Shown: positions 16,915 to 26,308 of the stretch, in pieces
Numbering within the stretch: position 1 is the stretch's first letter
Layout: every line of letters starts with the position of its first letter
Assembly (NCBI RefSeq): GCF_001431465.1
Contig: NZ_LDJJ01000004.1
Span: forward strand, 1-64,000
Source: Stenotrophomonas terrae
Lineage (GTDB): Bacteria; Pseudomonadota; Gammaproteobacteria; Xanthomonadales; Xanthomonadaceae
Direction: 5' to 3'
DNA length: 64,000 nucleotides
Made by a program: the position numbers and the translations under genes
The notes under the pieces: generated by a model
Told to the model about the DNA's origin: nothing
The model's database searches: none
Seen by the model: the letters and a program-made list of their open reading frames with translations, nothing else

Positions 16915-18324
16915 ATGAACCAGGCAACGACCGGGGGTGAGAACACCCGGCTGATCGTGTTGATCAGCGTGGTAGCGACGATTGGCGGATTCCTGTTCGG
17001 GTTTGACAGCGGGGTCATCAATGGCACCCAGGATGGCCTGCATCAGGCGTTCAAATCAGGCGAGTGGATGCAGGGCTTCGAGATTGCCTCCATGCTGCTG
17101 GGCTGTGCGGTCGGTGCGTTCAGCGCCGGCCGTCTGTCGGACAACCTGGGCCGTCGCAATGTGCTGATCATCTCGGCGGTGATGTTCCTGCTGTCGGCCA
17201 TCGGTGCCGGCGCAGCCGGCTCGTCGACCTGGTTCATCGTCGCGCGGGTGGTCGGCGGTTTCGCGGTGGGGGCGGCCAGTGTTATCTCGCCCGCCTATAT
17301 CGCCGAGGTGGCACCGGCGCGCTACCGTGGCCGCTTGGCTACGGTCCAGCAGATCGCCATCATCAGCGGCCTCACCGCGGCGTTCCTGTCCAACTACCTG
17401 CTGGCGGCCACCGCCGGTTCCTCAACCGAGGCATTGTGGGGCGGGCATGCCGCATGGCGCTGGATGTTCTGGATGCAGGCGGTGCCGTCGCTGCTGTTCC
17501 TGTTGCTGTTGCTGACCATCCCGGAAAGCCCGCGCTACCTGGTTGTGAAGCGCCGCAAGGAAGACGCGCTGCAGGTGCTCACGCGGCTGTTCGGCGCTGC
17601 CGGTGCGCAGGCCAAGCTGGAGGAGATCGACGCCTCGCTGTCGACCGACCATCACCGCCCGCAATTGTCCGACCTGAAAAACAAGGCTACCGGCAGGATC
17701 CGCCCGATCGTCTGGGTGGGCATAGGTTTGGCCACCTTCCAGCAGTTGGTGGGCATCAACGTGGTGTTCTATTACGGCGCCGTGCTGTGGCAGGCAGTTG
17801 GATTCTCCGAGAACGACGCGCTGCTGATCAATGTGCTGTCGGGTGCGCTCAGCATTGGCGCCTGCATCGTTACGGTGCTGTTGATTGATCGTATTGGCCG
17901 CAAGCCGCTGCTGTGGGTTGGCTCGGCGGGCATGGCAGTGTCGCTCGCGTTTGTGGTGGTGGCGTTCGCCAGCGGCTCGCTGGTTGACGGCCATCTGCAA
18001 CTGCCTGGGCGCATGGGCACGCTGGCGTTGGTAGCTGCCAATGCCTACGTGGTGTTCTTCAATCTCTCGTGGGGCCCGGTGATGTGGGTGATGCTGGGTG
18101 AAATGTTCCCCAACCAGATCCGCGGCTCGGCCTTGGCCGTTGCCGGCGCGGCGCAATGGACGTCGAACTTCGCCGTGACGGTGACCTTCCCGATCCTGTT
18201 GGCGGCGACCGGCTTGGCGGCCACCTACAGCATCTATCTGGTTGCGGCGGTCATTTCGGTGTTCTTCGTACTCAAGTACGTGCGCGAAACCAAGGGCAAG
18301 GAACTGGAGCAGATGGAAGGATGA
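16915..18324 (+). CDS. Sugar:proton symporter, XylE-like MFS family
   Basis: Preceded by GGGGAGGGGA, this 469-residue protein has twelve hydrophobic segments and the sugar porter signatures GGFLFGFDSGVINGTQ (TM1), GRLSDNLGRRNVL (loop 2-3), PESPRYLVVKRRKEDA (after TM6), DRIGRKPLLW (loop 8-9) and VRETKGKELEQME at the C-terminus. Its place after xylA indicates D-xylose/H+ symport across the inner membrane. The stop overlaps the ATG of the GH3 lipoprotein (ATGA at 18321-18324). Substrate is inferred from context; other pentoses or glucose are possible. Confidence 0.9.
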   Translation: MNQATTGGENTRLIVLISVVATIGGFLFGFDSGVINGTQDGLHQAFKSGEWMQGFEIASMLLGCAVGAFSAGRLSDNLGRRNVLIISAVMFLLSAIGAGAAGSSTWFIVARVVGGFAVGAASVISPAYIAEVAPARYRGRLATVQQIAIISGLTAAFLSNYLLAATAGSSTEALWGGHAAWRWMFWMQAVPSLLFLLLLLTIPESPRYLVVKRRKEDALQVLTRLFGAAGAQAKLEEIDASLSTDHHRPQLSDLKNKATGRIRPIVWVGIGLATFQQLVGINVVFYYGAVLWQAVGFSENDALLINVLSGALSIGACIVTVLLIDRIGRKPLLWVGSAGMAVSLAFVVVAFASGSLVDGHLQLPGRMGTLALVAANAYVVFFNLSWGPVMWVMLGEMFPNQIRGSALAVAGAAQWTSNFAVTVTFPILLAATGLAATYSIYLVAAVISVFFVLKYVRETKGKELEQMEG

Positions 18325-20885
18325 ACGTCATGACCCCTCATGAGTCGCGCCGTGCCCGCAGCGGCATGCTGGTAGCTGCGTTGCTGCTGGCCCTGGCTGC
18401 CTGCAAGGGCGGGGAGCAGCCCGCTGCATCCACTGCCAGCGATGCCAACGTCTGGCCGCAGGTTGCCTGGCCGCTGCCGGAAGATCCCGCACTGGAAAAA
18501 CGCATCAGCGAGCTGATGGCCAGCATGTCGGTCGAGGAGAAGGTAGGCCAGCTGGTACAGGGCGACATCGGCAGCCTTACCCCCGATGACGTGCGCAAGT
18601 ATCGGCTCGGGTCGATCCTGGCCGGGGGCAACTCCGATCCCGGCGGCCGCTACGATGCCTCGCCTGCGGAATGGTTGGCACTGGCCGACGCGTTCTATGA
18701 GGCATCGATGGATACCTCACAGGGCGGCAAGGCGATCCCGGTGGTGTTCGGCATCGATGCGGTGCACGGGCAGAGCAACATCGTCGGCGCTACCTTGTTC
18801 CCGCATAACATCGGCCTGGGTGCGGCACGCAACCCGGAACTGCTGCGCAGGATTGGTGAGATCACCGCACTGGAGACGCGAGCCACCGGCATGGAGTGGA
18901 CCTTCGCGCCCACCGTGGCGGTGCCGCAGGACGACCGCTGGGGGCGCACCTATGAAGGCTATTCCGAGTCACCGCAGGTGGTTGCCAGCTATGCCGGTGC
19001 GATGGTGGAAGGCCTGCAGGGCAAGGTGGGGACGCCGGACTTTCTCGATGGCCGCCATGTCATCGCCTCGGTAAAACACTTCCTTGGTGACGGCGGTACC
19101 ACCGATGGCAAGGACCAGGGCGATACCCGGATCAGCGAGGCCGAACTGGTGCGCATCCACGCGGCCGGTTATCCGCCGGCGATCGCCGCCGGTGCACAGA
19201 CGGCGATGGCCTCGTTCAACAGCGTCAACGGCGAGAAGATGCACGGCAACAAGCCTTACCTGACCGATGTGCTGAAGGGGCGCATCCACTTTGGTGGTTT
19301 CGTTGTCGGCGATTGGAACGGGCACGGGCAGGTCAAGGGCTGCACCACCACCGATTGCCCCGCCACCATCAACGCCGGCCTGGACATGGCCATGGCCTCG
19401 GACAGCTGGAAAGGCTTCTATGAGACCACGCTGGCCGCAGCGAAGGCTGGCACGATCAGCCAGGAGCGGCTGGATGACGCCGTGCGCAGGATCCTGCGGG
19501 TCAAAATCCGCCTGGGCCTGTTTGAAGCAGGCAAGCCGTCGTCGCGTGCGGCCGGCGGCCAGTTCGCGCTGATCGGTGCGCCGGAACATCGCGCAGTCGC
19601 GCGCCAGGCCGTGCGCGAATCGCTGGTGCTGCTGAAGAACCAGGGCGGAGTGCTGCCGCTGTCGGCGAAGCAACGCATCCTGGTCGCCGGTGATGGTGCC
19701 AACGATGTCGGCAAGCAGGCTGGCGGTTGGACGCTCAACTGGCAGGGCACCGGTACCACCCGCAAGGATTTCCCGAACGCGGACAGCATCTACGAGGGCA
19801 TCGCCCAGCAGGCCAAGGCGGCGGGCGGCGAAGCCGAGCTGGCCGTCGATGGCAAGTACACGCACAGGCCCGATGTGGCGCTGGTGGTATTCGGTGAGAA
19901 TCCCTACGCCGAGTTTCAGGGTGACCTGCCGACGCTGGCTTACAAGCCAGGTGATGAGACGGATCTGGCACTGATCAAGCAGCTCAAGGCAGAGGGCATC
20001 CCTGTCGTGGCGGTGTTCCTGAGCGGGCGCCCGCTATGGGTCAACCGTGAGATCAATGCAGCTGACGCGTTCGTGGCGGCATGGTTGCCGGGCTCGGAAG
20101 GCGCCGGCATCGCCGATGTATTGCTGCGCAAGCCCGACGGCAGCGTGCAGCACGACTTCAAGGGCAAGCTCAGCTTCAGCTGGCCGCGTACCGCCACCCA
20201 GTACGCCAACAACGTCGGCCAGAAGGACTACGACCCGCTGTTCGCATTCGGTTTCGGCTTGACCTATGCCGACAACGGCGACCTGGCGGCCTTGCCGGAA
20301 GTGTCAGGCGTAACCGGTGAGGAAGGCGCGGCCGGTGTGTTCTTCGCGCGTGGCGATACCGGCTCGGGCCTTGCATTGCGGCTGGAGGACAGGACCGGGC
20401 AGGGTGTGACCGTCACCAAGGTACCGGAAGCACTGGATGGTGAGCTGTTGAAGGTAACCGGCGTGGACCATCTGGCGCAGGAAGACGGCCGCCGCCTTGC
20501 ATGGTCAGGCAAGGGTGATGCCGTCGTCGCATTGCAATCGCACACTGCATTGGATCTGCAGCGTGAGAGCAACGGTGACCTGATGTTGCTGACAACCTTG
20601 CGCGTTGACGCCGCCCCAAGCGCTGATGCCTGGCTGTCGGTGGGCTGCGGCACGGGCTGCAGCGCACGCATAGCGATGACGCCCACCCTTGCAAAGCTGC
20701 CGGTGGGCCAGTGGACGCGCGTTGGCGTGCCGCTGAAATGCCTGGCTGCGGCAGGAGCGGATGTCGGCAAGCTGGATCGCCCCTGGTCGATGGCCACGGC
20801 AGGCACGATGACAATCTCGGTGTCCCGCGTTGCCTTGGGCGCCTTGAACGAAGCGGAAACCACCGTCGCATGCGCCGGTGTGTAG
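18321..20885 (+). CDS. GH3 beta-glucosidase/exo-glucanase-like lipoprotein
   Basis: From the ATG at 18321 the product is 854 residues with a lipoprotein signal ending LLLALAAC, so it is membrane-anchored. An ATG at 18330 (MTPHES) has better ribosome-site spacing and is a close alternative. GH3 features: VGQLVQGDIGSL, IPVVFGIDAVHGQ, VIASVKHFLGDGGT, and the nucleophile Asp331 in VVGDWNGH. The second domain (RESLVLLKNQGGVLPL) and a C-terminal beta-sandwich follow. It resembles Xanthomonas 1,4-beta-D-glucan glucohydrolases more than the xylosidase at 28071. Inside a xylose operon it may act on mixed-linked or xylo-oligosaccharides; the true substrate cannot be read from sequence. Confidence 0.85.
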   Translation: MNVMTPHESRRARSGMLVAALLLALAACKGGEQPAASTASDANVWPQVAWPLPEDPALEKRISELMASMSVEEKVGQLVQGDIGSLTPDDVRKYRLGSILAGGNSDPGGRYDASPAEWLALADAFYEASMDTSQGGKAIPVVFGIDAVHGQSNIVGATLFPHNIGLGAARNPELLRRIGEITALETRATGMEWTFAPTVAVPQDDRWGRTYEGYSESPQVVASYAGAMVEGLQGKVGTPDFLDGRHVIASVKHFLGDGGTTDGKDQGDTRISEAELVRIHAAGYPPAIAAGAQTAMASFNSVNGEKMHGNKPYLTDVLKGRIHFGGFVVGDWNGHGQVKGCTTTDCPATINAGLDMAMASDSWKGFYETTLAAAKAGTISQERLDDAVRRILRVKIRLGLFEAGKPSSRAAGGQFALIGAPEHRAVARQAVRESLVLLKNQGGVLPLSAKQRILVAGDGANDVGKQAGGWTLNWQGTGTTRKDFPNADSIYEGIAQQAKAAGGEAELAVDGKYTHRPDVALVVFGENPYAEFQGDLPTLAYKPGDETDLALIKQLKAEGIPVVAVFLSGRPLWVNREINAADAFVAAWLPGSEGAGIADVLLRKPDGSVQHDFKGKLSFSWPRTATQYANNVGQKDYDPLFAFGFGLTYADNGDLAALPEVSGVTGEEGAAGVFFARGDTGSGLALRLEDRTGQGVTVTKVPEALDGELLKVTGVDHLAQEDGRRLAWSGKGDAVVALQSHTALDLQRESNGDLMLLTTLRVDAAPSADAWLSVGCGTGCSARIAMTPTLAKLPVGQWTRVGVPLKCLAAAGADVGKLDRPWSMATAGTMTISVSRVALGALNEAETTVACAGV

Positions 20886-20978
20886 CCACAGCCGCGGTGT
20901 TGGCGACGACGCCGCATGTCAGCGCCGTTGCCGCCCTCATCTGCGCGGCCAGCATGCGGATGCTGCCGGCATGCTGAG

Positions 20979-20998
20979 GCGCCGCCCCCTAGCGGCGC
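20979..20998. terminator. Hairpin at the convergent ends of GH3 and the second LacI gene
   Basis: GCGCCGC (20979-20985) and GCGGCGC (20992-20998) form a perfect 7-bp stem with a 6-nt loop containing the TAG stop of the LacI gene (20989-20991). Only two T follow. It sits where two convergent transcription units meet, so it could act in both directions. Confidence 0.4.
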
Positions 20999-22047
20999 TT
21001 GGACGGCGCCGCCACCGAGTCGCGTACGACCAGGCGGTGGGGCAGCACGTGGTCCATCAATACTGGTGCGCTGTCCGTTCTGCGCCGGATGCTGCGCAGA
21101 AGAATGTCGATGGCAGCGTTGGCCATCGAAGCGATTGGCTGGTGGATGGTGGTGAGCTCCGGCCACACGGTTGTAGCGGCGGAACTATCATCGAAGCCGA
21201 CCACCGACAGGTCGCGGGGGACATCCAGGCCACGCCTATGTGCCACCGAGATGGCCGCTGCGCCCATGTCGTCGTTGCTGGCGAAGATGGCGGTGGGCGG
21301 CTTCCGCAGCGACAGCAGCTTCTCGGCGGCCGTCAGCCCGGACCGATAGGTGTAGTCACCTTGTTGGACCAGGCCGGACTCCACCTCCAGACCGGCCTCG
21401 TGCAGGGCGGTGACGAAGCCGTCGTAGCGGCGGGCACTTGCGCTGAGATCCTTGCGCCCACGGATGAAGCCAATGCGGCTGTGGCCCTGCCGGATCAGGT
21501 ATTCGGCCATTTCCTTGCCGGCGTGGAAGTCGTCGATGCGGACGCAGGAAATGTCATCACTCAGGTGACCCGAAGCGATGGCCACCACCGGGATGCCGGC
21601 CTTGACCAGTTCGGCCACGGCGGCCTGCGACTCGCACAGCGGTGGCGGCAGGATGACGCCATCCACCCGCCCGCCCAAAGCACGGGCGGCGTTGCGCTCG
21701 GCCTCGGCATCCAACTCATCCCAGTAGTCGACGACCAACTGGATCGCGGAGCTGGAGGCGACCCGCAGCAGGCCGACCAGCAGCTCGCGCAGGTAGGCAC
21801 CACTGGGATTTGTGTAGATCAGCGCGATCCGCGTGTGCTGCGCGGCGGCCAGCGAACTGGCGGCCAGGTTGGGCGTATAGCCCAACTCGCGCACCGCGCG
21901 CATGACACGCTCGCGGGTAAGCTCGCGCACCTTGCCCTGGTTCATCACCCGCGACACAGTCATCGGCGATACCCCGGCAAGGGCGGCCACCTCGTCGATC
22001 GTCACGCCACTGGTTTTGCGGCGGGCCGATTTCTTCGGCTTGTCCAA
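20989..22047 (-). CDS. Second LacI-family repressor, paralogue of the one at 5649
   Basis: No ATG fits the family N-terminus; a TTG at 22047 preceded by AAGGGAA yields 352 residues starting (M)DKPKKSARRK. The helix-turn-helix is GVTIDEVAALAGVSPMTVSR and the sensor half shows IALIYTNPSGAYLRELLVG, AIFASNDDMGAAAIS and RRGLDVPRDLSVVGFDD, nearly identical blocks to the first repressor. It lies convergent to the GH3 gene and divergent from the alpha-glucuronidase operon, which it probably controls. Pairing of paralogous repressors with two halves of the locus suggests responses to different inducers. The frame continues far upstream, but that part is not homologous. Confidence 0.85.
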   Translation of the reverse strand: MDKPKKSARRKTSGVTIDEVAALAGVSPMTVSRVMNQGKVRELTRERVMRAVRELGYTPNLAASSLAAAQHTRIALIYTNPSGAYLRELLVGLLRVASSSAIQLVVDYWDELDAEAERNAARALGGRVDGVILPPPLCESQAAVAELVKAGIPVVAIASGHLSDDISCVRIDDFHAGKEMAEYLIRQGHSRIGFIRGRKDLSASARRYDGFVTALHEAGLEVESGLVQQGDYTYRSGLTAAEKLLSLRKPPTAIFASNDDMGAAAISVAHRRGLDVPRDLSVVGFDDSSAATTVWPELTTIHQPIASMANAAIDILLRSIRRRTDSAPVLMDHVLPHRLVVRDSVAAPSKRR

Positions 22048-22139
22048 TACGCGTTCCCTTCTTTCTGTGTGGCGCTGCGCCGCGGCTGCGAGGGCAGGTG
22101 ATGGAATATTCGGGGCAGGGCCATAGCTTACAAAGTCGA

Positions 22140-24323
22140 ATGTTAACGCCACTGCTCCGCGCCGGCGGGCGGCGTCTTTGGCTGTGCGTGGCGGCCTTGG
22201 TTTTGCTGACGAGTATGGGCAGGCTGCATGCCGAAGATGGCTATGCGCTGTGGATGCGTTACGTCCCACTGGACGCCGCGCTTGCCGATGCTTACCGCTC
22301 GCAACTGGGCGCAGTCGGCGCGCCCGATCAGACACCCACCCAGCACGCCGCACGCGAAGAACTGTCACGCGGCCTGGCCGGTCTGCTGGGCAGCGCGCCA
22401 CAGCTGCATGCCGATGCCGGCGTTGGACAAGCGCTGATCCTGGGCACGCCGCAGTCATCTGCCCAGCTTGCGCCATACCGCAAGGATCTCGAGTCATTGG
22501 GCGCGGAGGGCTACCTGCTCCGGCAGACACAGCTAGGTGGACGCGAGGTATTGCTGGTTGCCGCGCGCGAGGATATCGGCGTGCTCTACGGGGTGTTCCA
22601 TCTGCTGCGCCTGCTGCAGACCGGTGTGCCGCTGCAGGGTCTTGAGGTGCGCGAATCACCAAAGCTCAAGCTGCGTTTGCTCAATCACTGGGACAACCTG
22701 GACCGGTATGTCGAGCGCGGTTACGCAGGCAGCTCACTGTGGGACTGGCAGACACTGCCGGACTGGCGGGACCCGCGCTACACCGATTACGCCCGCGCCA
22801 ACGCCTCGCTCGGCATCAATGGCACGGTGCTGAACAATGTCAATGCCAATGCCTTGAGCCTGACCCGGCCGTATCTGCTCAAGGCCGCCGCCTTGGCCGA
22901 GGTATTCCGGCCTTACGGCATCCGCGTGTATCTGAGTACGCGCTTCAGTGCACCCATCGAACTGGGCGGGCTGAAAACCGCCGATCCGCTTGATCCGGCG
23001 GTGCAGCGCTGGTGGCGTGACAAGGCCAACGAGATCTACGCGCTGATTCCGGATTTCGGTGGCTTTCTGGTCAAGGCGAATTCGGAAGGTCAGCCGGGCC
23101 CGCAGGACTACGGGCGCTCACACGCCGATGGCGCCAACCTGTTGGGCGACGCGCTGGCAGCGCACGGCGGCGTGGTGATGTGGCGTGCCTTCGTCTACGC
23201 GCACGATGTCCCCGAAGACCGCACTAAACAGGCGTATGGCGAGTTCTCCGGTCTGGATGGTGCCTTCCACCCGAACGTGATCGTGCAGGTGAAGAACGGC
23301 CCGCTGGATTTCCAGCCGCGCGAACCACTCCATCCGCTGTTTGGCGCCATGCCGCACACGCCGTTGATGATGGAGTTGCAGATCAGCAAGGAATACCTTG
23401 GCTTTGCGACGCATCTTGTCTATCTCGGCCCACTCTACGAAGAAGTATTGCGTAGCGACACGCACGCACGCGGCGCCGGCTCAACGGTGGCGCGGGTGAT
23501 CGATGGTTCCTTGGATGGTCACGCACTGACCGGCATCGCCGGGGTTGCAAACACAGGCACAGACCGTAACTGGACTGGCTCGCACTTCGACCAGGCCAAC
23601 TGGTACGCCTTCGGTAGGCTGGCGTGGAATCCGCATCAGTCCGCACGCGATATCGCCAAGGACTGGGCAGCAATGACGTTCTCGCCGGATCCTGCGGTGG
23701 TCCAGTCCATCGTAGGGATGATGATGGCGTCGCGTGAAGCGGCGGTGGACTACATGACACCGCTGGGCCTGCATCACCTGATGGCGCGCGGCCACCACTA
23801 TGGGCCCGGCCCCTGGGTCGCTGGCGGGCCACGCGTGGACTGGACGTCGGTGTACTACCACCGTGCTGACCGAGACGGTATCGGCTTCGACCGGACCGCG
23901 CATGGCAGCAATGCCGTGGCCCAGTACGCCCCTGCGGTGGCGAATGTTTACGGCGATCTTGAGCAGGTTCCCGAGTCACTGCTGTTGTGGTTCCACCATG
24001 TTCCCTGGGATCACCGCATGCACTCCGGGCGCAGCTTGTGGGACGAGCTGGTGGGCCGCTATTCGCGGGGTGTGCGTCAGGTGCAGGCGATGCAGGACAG
24101 CTGGGATGGCCTGAAGGGTGGGGTGGATGCGCCGCGCCACCAACAGGTTGCGGCCTTCCTGCGCATCCAGCACAACGAGGCGCAGTGGTGGCGCGACGCC
24201 AGCGTGGCGTACTTCCAGTCGTTGAGCGGCAGGCCGTTGCCGGCGGGCGAAGTACCGCCACCGCAGCCGCTGGCCTATTACCAGTCGCTGCAGTTTCCTT
24301 TCGCGCCGGGGGATGGGCGATGA
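22140..24323 (+). CDS. aguA: Alpha-glucuronidase, GH67
   Basis: I place the start at the ATG 22140 because the signal peptide follows directly (MLTPLLRAGGRR, then LWLCVAALVLLTSMGRLHA); GTG 22098 or ATG 22101 are alternatives. The 727-residue product carries the GH67 catalytic sites: the general acid Glu316 in KANSEGQPGPQDYG and the base pair Asp390 (NGPLDFQPREP) and Glu412 (MMELQISKEYLG). The enzyme removes 4-O-methyl-glucuronic acid from the non-reducing end of glucuronoxylo-oligosaccharides and is probably periplasmic here. It begins the operon aguA-esterase-GH43-GH3-transporter-GH43-epimerase; its stop overlaps the esterase ATG. Confidence 0.93.
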   Translation: MLTPLLRAGGRRLWLCVAALVLLTSMGRLHAEDGYALWMRYVPLDAALADAYRSQLGAVGAPDQTPTQHAAREELSRGLAGLLGSAPQLHADAGVGQALILGTPQSSAQLAPYRKDLESLGAEGYLLRQTQLGGREVLLVAAREDIGVLYGVFHLLRLLQTGVPLQGLEVRESPKLKLRLLNHWDNLDRYVERGYAGSSLWDWQTLPDWRDPRYTDYARANASLGINGTVLNNVNANALSLTRPYLLKAAALAEVFRPYGIRVYLSTRFSAPIELGGLKTADPLDPAVQRWWRDKANEIYALIPDFGGFLVKANSEGQPGPQDYGRSHADGANLLGDALAAHGGVVMWRAFVYAHDVPEDRTKQAYGEFSGLDGAFHPNVIVQVKNGPLDFQPREPLHPLFGAMPHTPLMMELQISKEYLGFATHLVYLGPLYEEVLRSDTHARGAGSTVARVIDGSLDGHALTGIAGVANTGTDRNWTGSHFDQANWYAFGRLAWNPHQSARDIAKDWAAMTFSPDPAVVQSIVGMMMASREAAVDYMTPLGLHHLMARGHHYGPGPWVAGGPRVDWTSVYYHRADRDGIGFDRTAHGSNAVAQYAPAVANVYGDLEQVPESLLLWFHHVPWDHRMHSGRSLWDELVGRYSRGVRQVQAMQDSWDGLKGGVDAPRHQQVAAFLRIQHNEAQWWRDASVAYFQSLSGRPLPAGEVPPPQPLAYYQSLQFPFAPGDGR

Positions 24324-26308
24324 GCGGGATCAGGCAATGGCGTGCTGCGGTGTTGGCGGCCGTACTGGCATTTGGCGCCAATTCTTTATCGGCGCAGGAA
24401 TCCATGCCGGTGCTGCTGCATCCGTTGTTCCAGGATCACGCTGTTCTGCAACGGGATCAGCCGCTTCCTGTGTGGGGCCAGGCCGGTCCGGGGGAAACCA
24501 TATCGGTGGCGTTCGCACGGCAGACCGTCAGCACCCGCGCGGACTCGGAAGGGCGCTGGCAGGCGACATTGCAGCCCATCCCGGCAGGTGGCCCTTACGC
24601 GCTGAAGGTCCGTGCCGGGCATGCTACCCAGACCGTGCGTGATCTGCAGATGGGCGATGTATGGCTGTGTTCCGGGCAATCGAACATGGAACTGCCCGTG
24701 TGGCGCGCGCTCAACGCCAGTAGTGAGATCGCCTCCGCTACGCAGCCGACTATCCGTTTGTTCACGGTGCCGCAGGCGGCGGCCATCACTGCGCAGGGTT
24801 CTTTCAGCGGCACCGTTGCTTGGCTGCCTGCGACCCCGCAGACGGTGCGCGACTTCTCTGCGGCGTGTTTCTACTTTGCGCGCGAACTGCAGAAGACAGT
24901 CGATGTGCCGATGGGGCTGATCCAGGCTGCATGGGGTGGCTCGCGGATCGAGGCCTGGACGAGCGCGCAAGCACTGCGCAGGCACGGCGGCATGGATCAG
25001 GCGTTGGATGTGCTCGCCCTGTATGCCCATGACCCCGCCGAGGCGCGCCTGCAATGGGGCCAGCGTTGGCAACAATGGTGGCTTGCACGCGAAGACGCCG
25101 TGCCCAGCGATACGCCGTGGCGGCCGGACCCCCGCAGCCGCGGTTGGCACCAGGCACCTGCAATGCTTGGCGCATGGGAGCACTGGAGCGTGCCAGCGCT
25201 TGCTGAGTACAACGGCATGGTCTGGTACCGCAGCCAGCTCACCCTCAGCGCAGCGCAGGCCGCACGGGGCGCGACATTGGAGCTGGGCCCCGTCGATGAG
25301 ACGGACATGACCTGGGTCAATGGCGTGACCGTGGGCAGCCAGTACGGTGCAGGCGAGGCGCGTAGCTATCCGTTGCCGAAAGGCTTGTTGCATGCCGGCA
25401 GCAACACGGTGGTGATCAACGTGCTGGATACTTATGGCGATGGCGGACTTTCCGGCCCGGCGAGCGCTCACGGGCTGCGTTTCGACGATGGCACGCGTGT
25501 CGGGCTGGATTCGCCGTGGCAGTACCGTATCGCGCCGGGCGGACAAGCACCGCCGCTTGCGCCTTGGCATGCTGCGACCGGTCTGTCGACGCTGTACAAC
25601 GGCATGATTGCACCGTTGGGTAGCTATGGTTTGCGCGGCATGCTCTGGTACCAGGGCGAATCAAACACCGGCAATGGCGCAGCCTATGCCGGGCTGCTAC
25701 GCACATTGCGTGATGACTGGCGCAGCCAGTTCGGCACGCAGATGCCTCTGCTGGTGGTGCAGTTGGCCGGTTATGGCCTGCCACCTGTGGCACCGGTGGA
25801 GAGTGGGTGGGCGCAGGTGCGTGAAGCACAGCGTCGTGTTGTTGCGGAAGATCCGCATTCCGCGCTTGTGGTGGCCATCGATATCGGCGATGCCTACGAC
25901 ATCCATCCACCCAGCAAGCAGGAGTTGGGTCGGCGCCTGGCACGTGCCGCGCGCAGTCTGGTCTATGCGGAGCGGGCGCTGGCGCCGTCCGGTCCGCAAG
26001 TGCTGGCGGCAACACACATGCCGGAGGGTGTGCGCATCGCGTTTGGCGACATCACCGGCAAGCTGGTGACAACCGGCGCGAACGGGCCTATCGGCTTCGA
26101 ACTTTGCGATGCCGATGCGCGGCAATGCAGTTATGCCGACGCCAGCCTGGATGAGCGTCATGTCGTGCTTCGCAGCCCGCAGGCCAATGCAGCTGCGCTG
26201 GTCCGCTACTGCTGGGCAGATGGCCCGGTCTGCACGCTGCGCGACAGCGCTGGCGAGCCAGCGGGTCCATTTGAACTCCCCATCACTGATGCCGAGGTAG
26301 CACGATGA
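24320..26308 (+). CDS. Sialate O-acetylesterase-like (acetylxylan) esterase
   Basis: Starting in ATGA overlap with aguA, the 662-residue protein has a signal peptide (MSGIRQWRAAVLAAVLAFGA, cleaved near SLSA) and the SGNH-type hydrolase block GDVWLCSGQSNMELPV with nucleophile Ser121. Further motifs are RGMLWYQGESNTGNG and the C-terminal DIHPPSK with the catalytic Asp/His. A jelly-roll insert (about residues 250-400, LELGPVDETDMTWVNG) is typical of this family. In xylan loci these esterases remove acetyl groups from xylose or adjoining glucuronic acid so that GH67 and GH3/GH43 can act. Acetylxylan as substrate is inferred from neighbours. Confidence 0.85.
   Translation: MSGIRQWRAAVLAAVLAFGANSLSAQESMPVLLHPLFQDHAVLQRDQPLPVWGQAGPGETISVAFARQTVSTRADSEGRWQATLQPIPAGGPYALKVRAGHATQTVRDLQMGDVWLCSGQSNMELPVWRALNASSEIASATQPTIRLFTVPQAAAITAQGSFSGTVAWLPATPQTVRDFSAACFYFARELQKTVDVPMGLIQAAWGGSRIEAWTSAQALRRHGGMDQALDVLALYAHDPAEARLQWGQRWQQWWLAREDAVPSDTPWRPDPRSRGWHQAPAMLGAWEHWSVPALAEYNGMVWYRSQLTLSAAQAARGATLELGPVDETDMTWVNGVTVGSQYGAGEARSYPLPKGLLHAGSNTVVINVLDTYGDGGLSGPASAHGLRFDDGTRVGLDSPWQYRIAPGGQAPPLAPWHAATGLSTLYNGMIAPLGSYGLRGMLWYQGESNTGNGAAYAGLLRTLRDDWRSQFGTQMPLLVVQLAGYGLPPVAPVESGWAQVREAQRRVVAEDPHSALVVAIDIGDAYDIHPPSKQELGRRLARAARSLVYAERALAPSGPQVLAATHMPEGVRIAFGDITGKLVTTGANGPIGFELCDADARQCSYADASLDERHVVLRSPQANAAALVRYCWADGPVCTLRDSAGEPAGPFELPITDAEVAR

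Noticed and set aside
22141-22154. TGTTAACGCCACTG as a third xyl-box near the alpha-glucuronidase start
   Set aside because: Only about 10 of 14 bases match the reverse complement of the reported box, and it lies within the coding start; not better than chance.
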